From Sarocladium kiliense (Eukaryota; Ascomycota; Sordariomycetes; Hypocreales; Sarocladiaceae): a DNA stretch of 64,000 nucleotides. Within the stretch, counting starts at the first letter, position 1; each line of letters opens with the position of its first letter. A program made the translations under genes and the position numbers. Positions 1-10,957 of the stretch are shown piece after piece. The notes beneath the pieces are model-generated. The model saw only the letters and a list, made by a program, of their open reading frames with translations. It was not told where the DNA came from and did not search any database. The stretch is taken from the NCBI GenBank assembly GCA_030734395.1, contig JAUZTG010000029.1, positions 6,634,001-6,698,000 on the forward strand, written 5' to 3'.

Positions 1-1154
1 GACCTTCGATAACCGCCTCCGAAACCATGGACTTCAGTTGCTTCGGCGAGATCGTCTCGTAATCCTTGGCAAGGTCGGCAGCCGTGCGTTGCTGAGGATC
101 AAATATGGATAGTATGTCTAGAAGATTGGCTATGCCAGGCCGTGAAGTTGGTTCATAGGTGATGCCAGAAAACGAATCCGTCAGTGCTGATCCAACTTTT
201 GACCTGATTTGATCTGGTGAATCGGTAATCAAGATTCTAGACTTTTCTGCCTTTGTAGACTTGGACATTTTAGAGGTCGGGTCTGTCAAGGACATGACGC
301 GATGCACAGGGGCTTGAGACTGATGAGCTTTGTTCAGGGGCAAAGGAGGTCGGGGGTACCCTACGAATGATGGTCTGAGGTGAGACCAGATGAGGGCCAT
401 AGGCGTGATTAAAATTTGTGACACACTCTCGGGCGAACTCAAGATGTTGCTGCTGATCGTGACCAACTGGGACGTGAGTAGCTCTGGTCAAAGTCAGCTG
501 TGACACGTGTGATGTGTAGTTGGCAGACTCACCGATGCACGAGAATGTCGGCTGCCTGAAGGACCGGATACGAGAACAGCCCAAGCTTAAGTCGTGAGGC
601 AGCAGCTCGGTCCTCAATGGTAGATTCAGACTTCAGGCTCAGCTTAGTCTACACCAGGGATCTTGGTTAGTATAGTCCTGTGTGTCTACTTTCTTCCTGC
701 AAGGTGGACCGGACACTCGCTTACCTTCCACTGTGTCATTCTAGACAAATACCCAACTGACGCGGTGCAACTCAATATCCACATGAGTTCTGAATGAGCT
801 GGAACCTAGGTGGGAGTGTCAGATCAATGCCAGCTGCTGTGTTTCCAATGGCCTTACCGCAGACTGATAGAATAGCGTCGACCTATCTGGGTCGATACCA
901 ATAGCTAGAAGCGCCGCCAGCGCCTCCCTTTTACATCGTCTCAATTGCTCCGGAGGTTGAGGTGTGGTGATGGCATGCAGGTCAACAATAGAGTAAATGA
1001 GCTTCGAGTCTGGTTCTGCATCCTGAAGCTGCACCCATTGTCTCAATGCGCCGACATAGTTGCCAAGGTGTGGGATGCCGGTTGGTTGAATGCCCGAGAA
1101 CACAACTCGCGGACCTTGCCGGAGAGTGGATGCAGCACGCTGCATCTGATTCAT
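1..1154 (-). CDS. MSW1: Mitochondrial tryptophanyl-tRNA synthetase (3' end outside window)
   Basis: Class I aminoacyl-tRNA synthetase that charges tRNA-Trp, by family most like the mitochondrial enzyme. The first exon (1154 to 858) starts at an ATG and soon shows GIQPTGIPHLGNYVGAL, which contains the HIGH-type motif. Further exons joined through GT...AG introns read SIVDLHAIT, then LQAADILVHRATHVPVGHDQQQH, then VMSLTDPTSKMSKSTK, the KMSKS loop. At least four short introns are needed (the first starts at 857; others lie near 650-710, 480-530 and 310-370). The short N-terminal extension before the catalytic core is compatible with a mitochondrial presequence, but I cannot test targeting. The C-terminal part continues beyond base 1. 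The next upstream gene, uS10m, is also mitochondrial and on the same strand. The family call is very safe; the exact splice sites are moderately safe. Confidence 0.93.
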
Positions 1155-1566
1155 GAGGTCTTCAAATATCGATTACCCTGCGAGAAAAAATGGATCATTG
1201 AAATGCGCACTCGAGGACGGAATGATGGTTCCTGTCAGTTGATGAAGCTGCCAGGGACCAAGTGAGTCTATGCAACAAGGGAGAAATATGCTACTACAGG
1301 AATGGATCATGGTGTAGCCTGAGGACGCACCGAGACCAAAACTTACGAACCAGAGCATTGCAACAGTGAACAGAACATATAATTCAGGGTCAACTTGGGA
1401 CTTTCGATCGTTCTGGAGAGTTTGTAAATGTTTTGCATGATCTTAATCTATAGTAGGGCATCGCCAAGTGACTGTCCCCAAGCTGCTCCTATATGTACAA
1501 CATGTTGCTCCAAACGAATACAAGTGACTGTGTCCCAGAGCCTATCGTACATTTCAAAAAATCCCC
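1155..1566. other. Intergenic: uS10m 3' end to TrpRS start
   Basis: About 410 bp between two genes on the minus strand. It must hold the 3' UTR of uS10m and the promoter and 5' UTR of the tRNA synthetase. I see no conserved coding frame and no clear motif. Confidence 0.6.
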
Positions 1567-2384
1567 TTATTTCGTAGGTTGAGTCTCGCGTATGAGTGTT
1601 GGCGGCTCAACCAAACCAACCGTCTCCTTGAACTTCCTCGACGCCAGTAGTTCCTCAACCTTCGCCTGCGTGCCAATGTCCTTCACTTGGCCAAGGTGTG
1701 AGAAAGCAGACTCCAGGTTCTCCACCTTCTCGTTCAGCGCCTCCATCTGCTTGCCGACGCCAAGCTCACTGAACTCCCACATATTGGCCTTCATACCGAT
1801 GCCGTAGTACTGGTGTTTTCGCAGGTAGGCGAGCCAAAGCTGCACGGTCTCCGGGTTACCGTCCTTGATCTGAATCAACCGACGGTATGTCCTCCTCTCG
1901 AAGTTTTCTTGCGCCTTCTTGAAAATGAAATGACTCTTTGGCACTGTCCATCTTTGTGTCATGCGTGGGAGGGGGACCGGGCCGAAGGCGGGAAGGCCAA
2001 GATAGTATGCAGCTCGCAGAGCGAAATCGGAGAAGAACTCGAGTGGCTGTAGACTGTAGGAACGGATCTGAAGGTCGCACGATGGGATGCCGTATTCTGC
2101 TTCTTTTTTGAGAGGCTTCAGGTGGAGGGCTTGTAGGGAACGGGGGTATCGGGGGTTGGATTTGGAGTCTGTCGCAGATTGTGTCGAGGATGTAACAGCC
2201 TTGGGGAGGGTCTCGGTGACTGATTTCGAAAGAGTTGACTCCGCGCGACGAGCTGCTATTGACGCCGTGGTGAACTGTTCAGCTCTGTCAGTATGTGTGG
2301 TTGCTTCGAAGTCTGAAGAAGCTGGGGCTCAGGCCAAGAACATACCGCACACCGCGTCACCGGCCGCAGAGTCTGTTGCAACAT
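1567..2384 (-). CDS. RSM10: Mitochondrial small-subunit ribosomal protein uS10m (Rsm10)
   Basis: Component of the mitochondrial 37S subunit. The open frame reads EAEYGIPSCDLQIRSYSL, then LEFFSDFALRAAYYLGLP, then WTVPKSHFIFKKAQENFERRTYRRLIQIKDG, the typical uS10m core, followed by KHQYYGIGMKANMWEFSELGVGK. The conserved region extends well upstream of the internal methionine at 1962 without another ATG. The likely start is the ATG at 2384: a 39-nt first exon (MLQQTLRPVTRCA), an intron at 2275-2345 (GTATGT...CAG), then exon 2 from 2274. This gives 248 aa with an arginine- and serine-rich N-terminus suited to mitochondrial import. Yeast Rsm10 is somewhat shorter. Family call very safe; start inferred. 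Confidence 0.92.
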
Positions 2385-2752
2385 GACGAATGATTCTGGC
2401 CTGACTTGATCACGAATGTACAAGCCACGTCGGCATAGGGCGCTCTACGTCGTCGAGATGCTTGAACTAGGAGAGCACGGCGATTTGAAGTTGGGAAAAT
2501 TGGGGGTAAAACTTCGGCAGTATGGTGGCCGCTGAGGTCGGTGGGTCCATCACAGGTGCGCCCTGGATCACCACCGTCTCTCTTCGAGTGCATATCCAGG
2601 AACATTTCAGACTGCAAATCCTCTCTACTGATTGACAGAACTTGGAACAGTAGCATTGCGTCGTGAAATCGACCCTAATGCGTCTGCGTTCTTCATCATC
2701 AAAATGCTCGGGAGCATTGGTCTCATTTCATTCTCCATCGCTACCTCCATCA
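2385..2752. other. Intergenic: hydrolase 3' end to uS10m start
   Basis: About 370 bp between two minus-strand genes. Probably the 5' region of uS10m. No supported gene is seen. Confidence 0.5.
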
Positions 2753-3988
2753 TCAACACACACCCCGGATCCAGTGTTCAACCTTCTTCTGGATCTCTTG
2801 GCTGTTCTTCTCCAGGAACAGCATATGTCCGTTCCCTCTGATTCCCATCTTAGCCAGCTCATAGTGCTCCGTCTTGGAACAGCCTCCTTGCTTCAGGTAC
2901 TCGACCGTGCAATAGTCATATACCGCGTGATATGACGATTCCGCCGTGACGACAAGGATAGGAATGTCTACCAGATTCTTCAGTTGTCTTGGCTTGTGCG
3001 TGGGATCCTCATCGTCCTGCAGAACACATTCCGCCTCATCCTTGGCTCGCGCCGCGAAGATCTTCTGCTTCAATTCCTTTGTCGGGTTTGTCACCACTGG
3101 CTCATACGTGAAGGGGACGTCCGTTAGTCCCCAAGCTCGGGCTGGTTTCTGGCTAAACACAGCCTCTCTGAATTGGGGTCCTGTGGGCTCAAGCATCACC
3201 AGTGCCTGGACCAGCTCAGGTTTTGCGTCAGCTATAAGCGGTGGGAAGATACCAGCCTGGCTGTGACCCAAGACAATTGTCTTCTTGCCAATTTTCTCCA
3301 GGAGAGCCTTTCCTGCGTTTTGAACTGTAGCTTGCTCATAGGTGTCGTTGCTAATGTATTGCACCCCGCTGCTGTAGAAGTTGTCAAACATGGTCGCCCA
3401 TTCTTCCTGTCCCAGGCCATTGCGTGTGCAGCGCTGCCTGTGGCCAGAGGAGGGAATCCTGTGCAGCTGTGAACTTCTGCTCCACATACTCTGCCGTGAA
3501 GACGGTGGATTTGGATAAGGGAGAAGATGGCAGTAGAGCTGAACGACCACGAAGGGGCTGATCAACAATGTAGACCTCATAGCCCTGGGACACAAAGTTT
3601 GACGCCCATCCCCGGCCACCGTCTGGCTTGTTGAGCCAATTCTGCATACATTAGATAGTCAGGCCAAGCAGGGATGTACTCTTCACGCGGAACGTACCGT
3701 GCCGGTCTGGCCCTTGCCGTGGATCAAGACGATGGGCGTATTCTTGATAGGCCCATGTGCAGGAGTGAGCTTCTCTACGTACATCTGGTCGGCCAGGACA
3801 TGCTCTCCATTTCCGTCGTCCTCGTATTGACCACCAACGTACAAGTAAGACCGAATCATAGAACTCTCCACTTCCTCATGGTGACCAGGCGGAGGAATTA
3901 GTAGCGCACGAGAGCCGGGTACCGCCGCAGCTAGACGAGATAACCCGATTGTGCACAAAACCAGAGTAACTCGTCTGAGATGCATCAT
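2753..3988 (-). pseudogene. Secreted alpha/beta hydrolase, apparently frameshifted
   Basis: The ATG at 3988 opens a protein with a signal-like N-terminus (basic start, then LVLCTIGLSRLAAAVPGS). Exon 1 ends at 3698 after TPIVLIHGKGQTGT. An intron at 3642-3697 (GTACGT...GCAG) leads to NWLNKPDGGRGWASNFVSQG and then LWPQAALHTQWPGTGRMGD, a stretch typical of fungal secreted alpha/beta hydrolases. That frame stops at 3384-3386. The family sequence continues in the next frame with FDNFYSSGVQYIS, then the nucleophile motif VLGHSQAG, then a likely catalytic His in GNGHMLFLE near the C-terminus. No GT/AG intron fits the switch, so a one-base deletion near 3390 is the simplest reading. If real, the product ends before the catalytic Ser. 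A sequencing error is the alternative. The substrate cannot be told. Confidence 0.75.
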
Positions 3989-5522
3989 GAAAGGTTGCGC
4001 TGGCTGGAAGAGTTCGAAGTCGAGTCCTTACTGCCCGCTTTTCAAGATGACTGTATTCCTTCGACTGCCTCATCAAGACCGAGAAATCCAGACCTGGGAG
4101 AGGGATGTCGTATATATATGTGTTCTTACAAGTCAGCTTTCCCGCGGGAAGATCTCGTAGCAATGTCGACCGAACCCCATGGGGAGCCGCGAGCTAGGCC
4201 CGGGGCATTGGACACGAAGTGCGGAGAGAGAGAGGGGCCATGGATCTAGTCCTGTAGAGTGTCCATTGGCAATGGTGATGAACGTGCTATCACCCCGGCC
4301 GCACCGCCGACCACCCGCGGCCTCGCGACACGAAGGTAACTACATTGTGTGCTAAGACACCAGGGTACACCAATCCAACGATCGAGTGGTCCTGCCGGTT
4401 TCCAAAGCCCGTAGAGAGATTCTGCAACGTTTAATGATATTCCGTTGATTCCCTGGTTTCTCGTGGTTAGGATGTAGGTCGAGGAATACCTCATTGACAT
4501 ATGATTTGCCAAATATGCGAGATTCGCTCCGGCACCGGCACGGCGACGGAAAGCGGTACGTGTAGGTGGGGGCCTGACGGCCAAGTGCCGGCGTGTTCCC
4601 GTCATGGACTGTTCATGCTGCTACCGCTTGAGATGGAGTTATATACAATGCAACAATTGAGTAACCTGGCGTGCGCCATCTTCCAAAGCTCTATTTTGCG
4701 GGCTACATGAGCACTACGAAGGTGGTGGAAGACGAAGCCAGGAAGCTCCTCGGGAAGTCGATCGACTTGTTCCGGCCTCCTATGCTCGACCGGCAATAAG
4801 GTTTGCAAACATTGACTTCGTTTGAGACAACCTGGCATGGGAGGCTGGCCAAGCTGACCAGGACTTTCAAATACAGATTCGGCACTGCGAAGTATAGAGT
4901 ATGGATCATAGATACACCCAAGGTGGCAAGACGAGTCGGTGGTTGAATAGTTGATAGATTGATATTGAGCCTTTATCTAGCGAGAGTCGAAGCTCGCTTG
5001 CTGTCGTTGCCCGCTTGCCGGATTGACCCCAGGCTAGCAAACTTTGAGAGATGCACCCAAGACCAGCCACGGTACAGCTGAGAATGGTCCTAGCAGAGTC
5101 GGCGCCGTTCGACTGCGTCAAACTCAGCGCTCTCCCTAAGCAACGCTGCAGTGCCTTCGTTCATTCTGCTGAGGTATCTCAAAGGGTATCAGTGTGCTTG
5201 CGGCGTGGAGTATCTGCGTGCCAGGAGTGGTGAGTTCTCCTAGCAGCAGCCCGTTTCCTGGAATCCGACGTCTAGGCGCCAGAAGATGCTTGGCATACTG
5301 TGACTTTTTCAGGCCATTGTATATGTGCAATAGCTTGTATCCAGTGCAGTGGCCTCAAGTCTCAGACCACCGCGAGACTGGATGCCTGGAAAGTGTTACC
5401 CATGGGTATGCCATCTCGAGCCCGGCCGGTGACTGGTAGTTGTGGTGACGCAAGGACTACGCATGCAAGTGCGCAGACTTTGTCATGGGAGAAAGATCAG
5501 ACAAACAGTTCCCCGCTAATGT
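3989..5522. other. Gene-free stretch between hydrolase and FCF2
   Basis: About 1.5 kb without a frame I can support as coding. The longest open frames here (up to about 120 codons) show no family motif, and several begin at non-ATG codons. It probably holds the promoter of the hydrolase and the terminator of FCF2. Confidence 0.5.
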
Positions 5523-6310
5523 TCACTTGTATCCTTTTCGCTTGTGGCCTCCCCTCTTCTGGTAGAAGGCCTTCTTGCCATCATACTTCTTCTTGATGAT
5601 GCCGGCATATTTCGTCTGGAGCTTGTCTCGATCTTGTGTGGACATAACCTCCTCGAGCAAGGTCTGCTTCTTCTCCTTGCGAGTCAAGCGAGACCCATAT
5701 GAGTCAGTAGCACCAGCAATGATTTCTCCAACCTGGGCATATTTGGGCGCTTTGCTGTGCAGAGCCTTCTTGTGGTGCTTAGGGTCCAGCATGCCCCGCA
5801 TGCGAAGAATTTGCCAGTCTCGCTTGAACTCTTTCGTGAGGTTGGTCTTGGGCAGCCCGTACCAGTTTGGACCGGCATCATCCTATCGCAAAAACCACGT
5901 TAGCATCGCTGGCCACGATAAGAGCAAAGGTTCGTAAAGTGTGGATAATGGCACAAATCAGAGTAACTATGATATGAAGGTATCAGCTGGTCACAGGGAG
6001 GTGTTCAAGACGAGCACCTCTCCCGTGTCAAGGGTGCCGCGAACGGCTCGTTCTCATCATTTGGATACCGAGTGAAGGGCTGCGGATATCGTATTCTCAC
6101 CTTTTGAGTCTTCTCCTCGGTTTGTGGATTCCGCAGTGTGATCTTTTCGGGCTTCTGCGGGGGTTGAGGCGCAGGACTGAGAGTTGTCTCGATAGCAGCC
6201 GCATGAGCTGGGACGAATGGTTTCGGGGCGTCTCCATCGTTTCGAGCCTCGAGACGCTGCTCAGCCTGGCTCAGCAGCTGATCAATTTGATCAGCTGAGA
6301 GAGGGGCCAT
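5523..6310 (-). CDS. FCF2: rRNA-processing protein Fcf2
   Basis: Nucleolar factor for early pre-18S rRNA cleavage as part of the small-subunit processome (known for yeast Fcf2). The ATG at 6310 starts MAPLSADQIDQLLSQAEQRL. Exon 2 reads NWYGLPKTNLTKEFKRDWQI, then LRMRGMLDPKHHKK, EIIAGATDSYGSRLTRKEKK and a lysine-rich tail, which is the Fcf2 domain in order. A phase-compatible intron is 5883-6100 (donor GTGAGA, acceptor GATAG), giving 189 aa; yeast Fcf2 is slightly longer. A second donor at GAGAG|GTGCTC nearer the acceptor would keep about 27 more residues but is out of phase with exon 2, so the junction deserves RNA evidence. The gene diverges from HAP5 about 500 bp away. Confidence 0.88.
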
Positions 6311-6807
6311 TGCGAAGACCTCTGGAGCATGGAACTGTGCGTGGCTGGTTGAAGCTGAGCGGAACGGTGGAGGGAGGCAGAGAAAGTGGAAGACCACAGG
6401 ACAACTTTTTTTTCGTGAGAAAAGTCCAGTGGCAGGTGGTGTACAGAAAACAAGTGGAGACCTCGGACTCCGCTAGACTTAATTGGGTGGCTTGCAGATG
6501 GCCACCAAGCAGCGTACTGCCAGCGTCATTTGCACCCAAATTCGACGCGGAACAGCCCAGCGGTACATCAGCCCGGCTGAAGCAGTGAGGGGTGCCTGAC
6601 GGCGTAGTGACCCTCCATCGCGTATAGCTGTCAGGGCTAACTCAACACACCGACACCACGTCAACAACCAGGCTAAAGATCGCGACTTGCGCCCAAGACC
6701 TTCTGGCCGTGACGCGGCCTAATTCGCACACGTTCTGCCCCTAGACGACCGACAACCTTGTATCGTCACGCACTTGAGGGCTCGTAGCGACCGAGCCTCA
6801 TCCGACA
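6311..6807. promoter_or_regulatory. Divergent promoter region FCF2 / HAP5
   Basis: The roughly 500 bp between two divergent start codons must carry both promoters. I see no strong TATA box or other motif that I would name. Confidence 0.5.
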
Positions 6808-7905
6808 ATGGACCAAAACGCTTCCACAACCAACCAGCCTCGCGCTGCGCCTGTCTACGATCCCCAAACTCAAGGTGGTCACTACGGTACGATTGCTCCT
6901 CGTGATCAGATCAAATGAGCCGCTTACAAGCCCTGTTGGTGATGCCGAAGCAATTTGCTAACTTCACCTCGCAGGAGCATGCTCGAATGTACGTCCCAAC
7001 GCGCCGCGGTTCATGTAGGATTCATCAGAACCCAGGTTAACCTCCGCTGCAGCTTGCCACTCAGGGCTACGCACCATCAGAGCTTTATACTGGTCCATGG
7101 GCGAACGTATGTACTGCCACTATCCTCTCTGTGAAGTCGAGGCACTGATGCGGCTTCCGACGTTGCAGGTACACCAAGGCCTCTCAGGTCAATATAAAGA
7201 CATCCTCACAACATACTGGCAACAAACCATCAGCCAGCTCGAAAGTGAAACCCACGACTATAAAATCCATCAGCTGCCACTTGCTCGCATCAAGAAGGTT
7301 ATGAAGGCTGATCCAGAGGTCAAGATGATATCTGCCGAAGCTCCGATCCTCTTTGCCAAGGGCTGCGACATCTTCATCACAGAGCTGACGATGCGAGCGT
7401 GGATACATGCAGAGGAGAACAAGCGACGTACGCTGCAGCGTTCTGATATCGCTTCCGCACTGGCCAAGTCTGACATGTTTGATTTCTTAATTGACATTGT
7501 GCCCCGTGAGGAGGCTTCCTCACAGGCAAAGCGAACTGCGCAAACTACTTCAGCTGCACAGTCTGTACCCGGACAGCCCCCGATGCCCGGCCAGCATGGC
7601 GGCATGGGCCAGGCTACTAATCATGCTATGGGGCCTGCTGATTACATGAGTGGCCATGGTCTTGAGCAGGACTACCGCCAAAATCCCAATATGTACTCTG
7701 GCCAGGTACCTCCAGGACCTTCCGCAGCATATGGCGCGGCTCAGCCCCAAGCCATGTACGGCGAGATTGAGGGCATGTATCCTTACCCCGGCATGCAAGC
7801 ACAGCAGGTCAGCGCATTGCACCCGTCCCTTCCAAACAGCACGAACACTAGTGAGGCTAATGCATACAACAGGCACCGATGTCATCTGAGGAGTTCCCTG
7901 AGTAG
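6808..7905 (+). CDS. HAP5: CCAAT-binding factor subunit C (Hap5 / NF-YC)
   Basis: Histone-fold subunit of the CCAAT-binding complex; with Hap2 and Hap3 it binds CCAAT boxes in the nucleus. The core is plain in exon 4: YWQQTISQLESETHDYKIHQ, LPLARIKKVMKADPEVKMIS, AEAPILFAKGCDIFITELTM and RRTLQRSDIASALAKSDMFD. Five exons join in phase: 6808-6886, 6975-6988 (only 14 nt), 7053-7106, 7169-7807 and 7873-7905, for 272 aa. The last intron (7808-7872) replaces a run-on frame with the short tail APMSSEEFPE and a stop. The C-terminal half is rich in Pro, Gly, Gln and Met, as usual for transactivating tails. The gene diverges from FCF2 and converges on SEC15. Confidence 0.95.
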
Positions 7906-8234
7906 CATCTTTACCCGATTGTGTGACGGGTCAAATCAGCTAGTCCACATCTTGAGCTTTTGCAATGATCCGATCCTGCCCCTGAGTTTTGCAGGCGGAG
8001 CATTGAGTTTCTCCTATTGGTTGTCTTTCGGGTCTGATGCTGGCGTCAACGGTTGGGAAAGCTGTCGTAGGAACCAAGCCCACATGGCGCAATTTGAATA
8101 TGAGGAGCCACTTTCAACAACAGCCACTTGAGTCTTGGTTGGCTACTATCTCATCATGTTGAATCGTGAGGAGAAGTTGGCTAAGGGAGCGCTCTTGCTT
8201 GGAACATTAGAGATGGCCGTGAGTCTGCATCTCG
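7906..8234. other. Convergent intergenic HAP5 / SEC15
   Basis: About 330 bp between two converging genes. It should contain both 3' ends. No gene is seen. Confidence 0.5.
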
Positions 8235-10957
8235 TTAGTACGTAGCGAAAACGAATACAGGAGTGTTCTCATACTTCTCCAGCAAAAGAGGCCCATTCAT
8301 GGCATCTACTCGTCCGTACTTCTTGTTCCTCGTTGAGATGTCAAAGAACTCTTCGGAATTGTCTGACTGCATAAGATCGACGGTCTGCTGAAGCTCATCC
8401 AGGTTCTGCCTCAACATTTGGCCATTCTCAAGGCTGTCAACGAATTTGATCAAGTACTGGACGTCCTGGGCCAGTACCGATACTCCGTGGGCATTAATAT
8501 ACTTGACATCGTTGGACAAAGGAAGTGCCTGGCACTCGTAAGTCAATACCGCTCGAGAACTCGAGGAGAACACATACCAAAATTTTGTCCGCCGCGTGGC
8601 TTAGTGCGTCAAAATAAATGAGCTCTTTGATCTCTCTTGGGAGTCCCAGGAGCGTAGAGCTCATGATGTTTTCCAGGTAGCGGGTGAGGGTCTGTATATA
8701 GCTGCTTGGCTCTGGGTTGACGGAGCTTGGTGTCCTGGAGGCATGCTTTCAGTAAATGAATATCGCATGACGTGCACGGCTTGGCCTTACCAGTCGTACT
8801 CAGCTGTGTCAACGAGATCATCAATCTTCGAATTAACAAGTTCGAAAATGCGCTTTTCGGCAGCCTTTTTGTTATTCTGGAACTCCTCGGTCGCGTTCAG
8901 CTTTAGTGGTCCACCAGCGGACGTCGAAGAACGTGCGCGGATGAGAAGCTGCTCCAGCTCGCGGCAAGCAGTCTCGAAATGCTCAAGGTTGATCAGTATT
9001 TGCACAATTTGGCCCAAGTATTGAGAGCTGAGTCGCTCGACCAGGCATTTGCAAACTTTTTGCGTCAAAAGCTCGTCCAAGGACTAACGAAGGTCAGCCA
9101 TCAAGAAGTATATTGAGCTCCCAACCGAAATGTTACCTTTCTCAGAGTGTCGTCAATGATGTCTGGATGTTGGAAGTGATCGTCGGAAAAGAAGTAAAAC
9201 TGGTTCAGGAAGTTGCGAATATCGATGCAACAGAGGGGATACATTTGAGAGAATGGTAGCACACAGGGGAATCTTTTCGCAGTCAGAATTTGGGCCGAAA
9301 AAGGCAGGAGAAAACTACGTACGTCAACTCGTGAGATGGCTGGGCGAACCAGCTGACGTTGACCACTTTCTCGTACTCCTCGGGGGAGTTGATCGCCATC
9401 GGCATGTAATCGTCGGTTGAGACAATCTGTGTGAGCGCGAATGTAAGCAAAGGCCCAACTGGACTGTAAAATGGCGCTGATATTACCTCTTGGAAGTCCT
9501 CGCTGAACCTCGTCTTGAGAAGTTCTGCGTACTTCTCGAACAATGCAAGAAGAAAGCTGTCTAGGGCAGTGACCGAATATCCCCAGCCCTAAGTCTGTTA
9601 GTGGAGTTGAGATGGACTCGGGCAGAGTAGAATCTCACCTCCATGGTTTGAATGAACAACGCGATAAACCCTTTGACCTTGAGAAGTTCTTCAGCATTGC
9701 TGACAAGGTTCAGTGCTTTTGATGTCAACTTTATTGCAGCGTTGCACATGGATTCCCATATTTCCTCGATCTACGAAAGGGGATAAAGGATTAGCGATAG
9801 GAGTATCCCAAGAAGACGGGACACTCACATCTACTGATGATCGAAGGTGCGGGACTTTGCGCATAGTGGCTTTTTCTATAATAGCAAAACCCGCAATGCC
9901 TTCGAGAAGGCTGCTGAGCGAAGATTCATCCTCAGCCAAGAGAGTAACCGACGATGGGAGCAGCAGCTCTTTCTGTTGACGGCGAGTTGCTGCATACTCT
10001 GCGCGAAATTTGTCAATCTGTCCTAGTGCCTCGTGGATATGCAGCGCCTCGAATAGCGGAGTGAAATCAACTTGTACGTCTTCGTTGTTCAGGATATCGA
10101 ACTCTTCGTTCTCATCGTAGACAAGCTCGATAGCAGAATTGAGCTTGAAGTTCGCTAAGTAAGGGTCATCATCGGTCCGTTTCCTCTGGCGAGATCGCCG
10201 CAGCTCCGTATGATAGAAGGCGACCTCTCCAAGAAATTGCGAAGTCTCCCGGATCCTGTACAGCCACGTGTTCAAATCGTTCATGACGGCTTCAGAAATG
10301 ATCTTCTGTGAGGCAGGGATTGACTTCTGGATGACGTCCGCAAGGCGATGCTGCGTAGCATAGCGATTTTGCAAGATTGGCACCAGGTGCTCGTTCTGCA
10401 GGTCCTCCAAAGACTTCAGAGCTGCATAGTAGTGCTGCCCCTTTGCCAGATCATGTGCATGGTTCACAGCATGCAAGATCTTGAGGGACTCCTTCAGTGC
10501 TGCCGCTGCATCTGCGATATTCTGACGGATTGCTTTAGTGTTCACAAGAGCCTCTTTCTGTTCTGCAAGCTTTTCGGTGCTGGCCTGGATAGATTGATTG
10601 AGTGTAAGGATCTCGGCGGTCAGAGAAACCGTACCATCGCGAACACTCTGTAACTTTCCGACTGAGTCCAGGAACTCCTCATGTTTGGTCAGACCGATCC
10701 GCTCGATGTCGGCTTCTCTGTCGGCTGAATATTGACCCAGACATCGAATCAAGGATTGGGTTTGGTTCGTGCTCGCGGCATCTTTGAGGACTGGTATCAG
10801 CTGGTCGAGAAAGTCGGAGTCGGTAGAAGAGAGGATGATCTGAATTAAGGTTAAGTATCCCACTGGAAACACTCTTTGGGGATTAATCATGTTCTGCGGT
10901 CCATACCTGAGGGATGGCGGCGCCATAGTCATCGGCAGCGGCAGCGCGTCGCGGCAT
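8235..10957 (-). CDS. SEC15: Exocyst complex subunit Sec15
   Basis: Part of the exocyst, which tethers secretory vesicles at growing hyphal tips; in yeast Sec15 binds the Rab Sec4. The ATG at 10957 starts MPRRAAAADDYGAAIPQ, then a 67-bp intron (10840-10906) joins IILSSTDSDFLDQLIPVLKD, the family's N-terminal sequence. The large second exon has ADIERIGLTKHEEFLDSVGK and LFEALHIHEALGQIDKFRAE. Downstream exons give the C-terminal helical bundles, ending with INAHGVSVLAQDVQYLIKFV. There are about eight short introns, the others near 9770-9830, 9590-9640, 9430-9485, 9250-9330, 9080-9135, 8725-8790 and 8545-8600; these are approximate. The stop lies at 8235. The gene converges with HAP5 and diverges from the Mei2-like gene. 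Family call very safe. Confidence 0.93.

Noticed and set aside
4246..4605. 119-codon open frame on the minus strand in the gene-free stretch
   Set aside because: No family motif, no partner exons, and arginine-rich composition typical of chance frames in GC-richer DNA.
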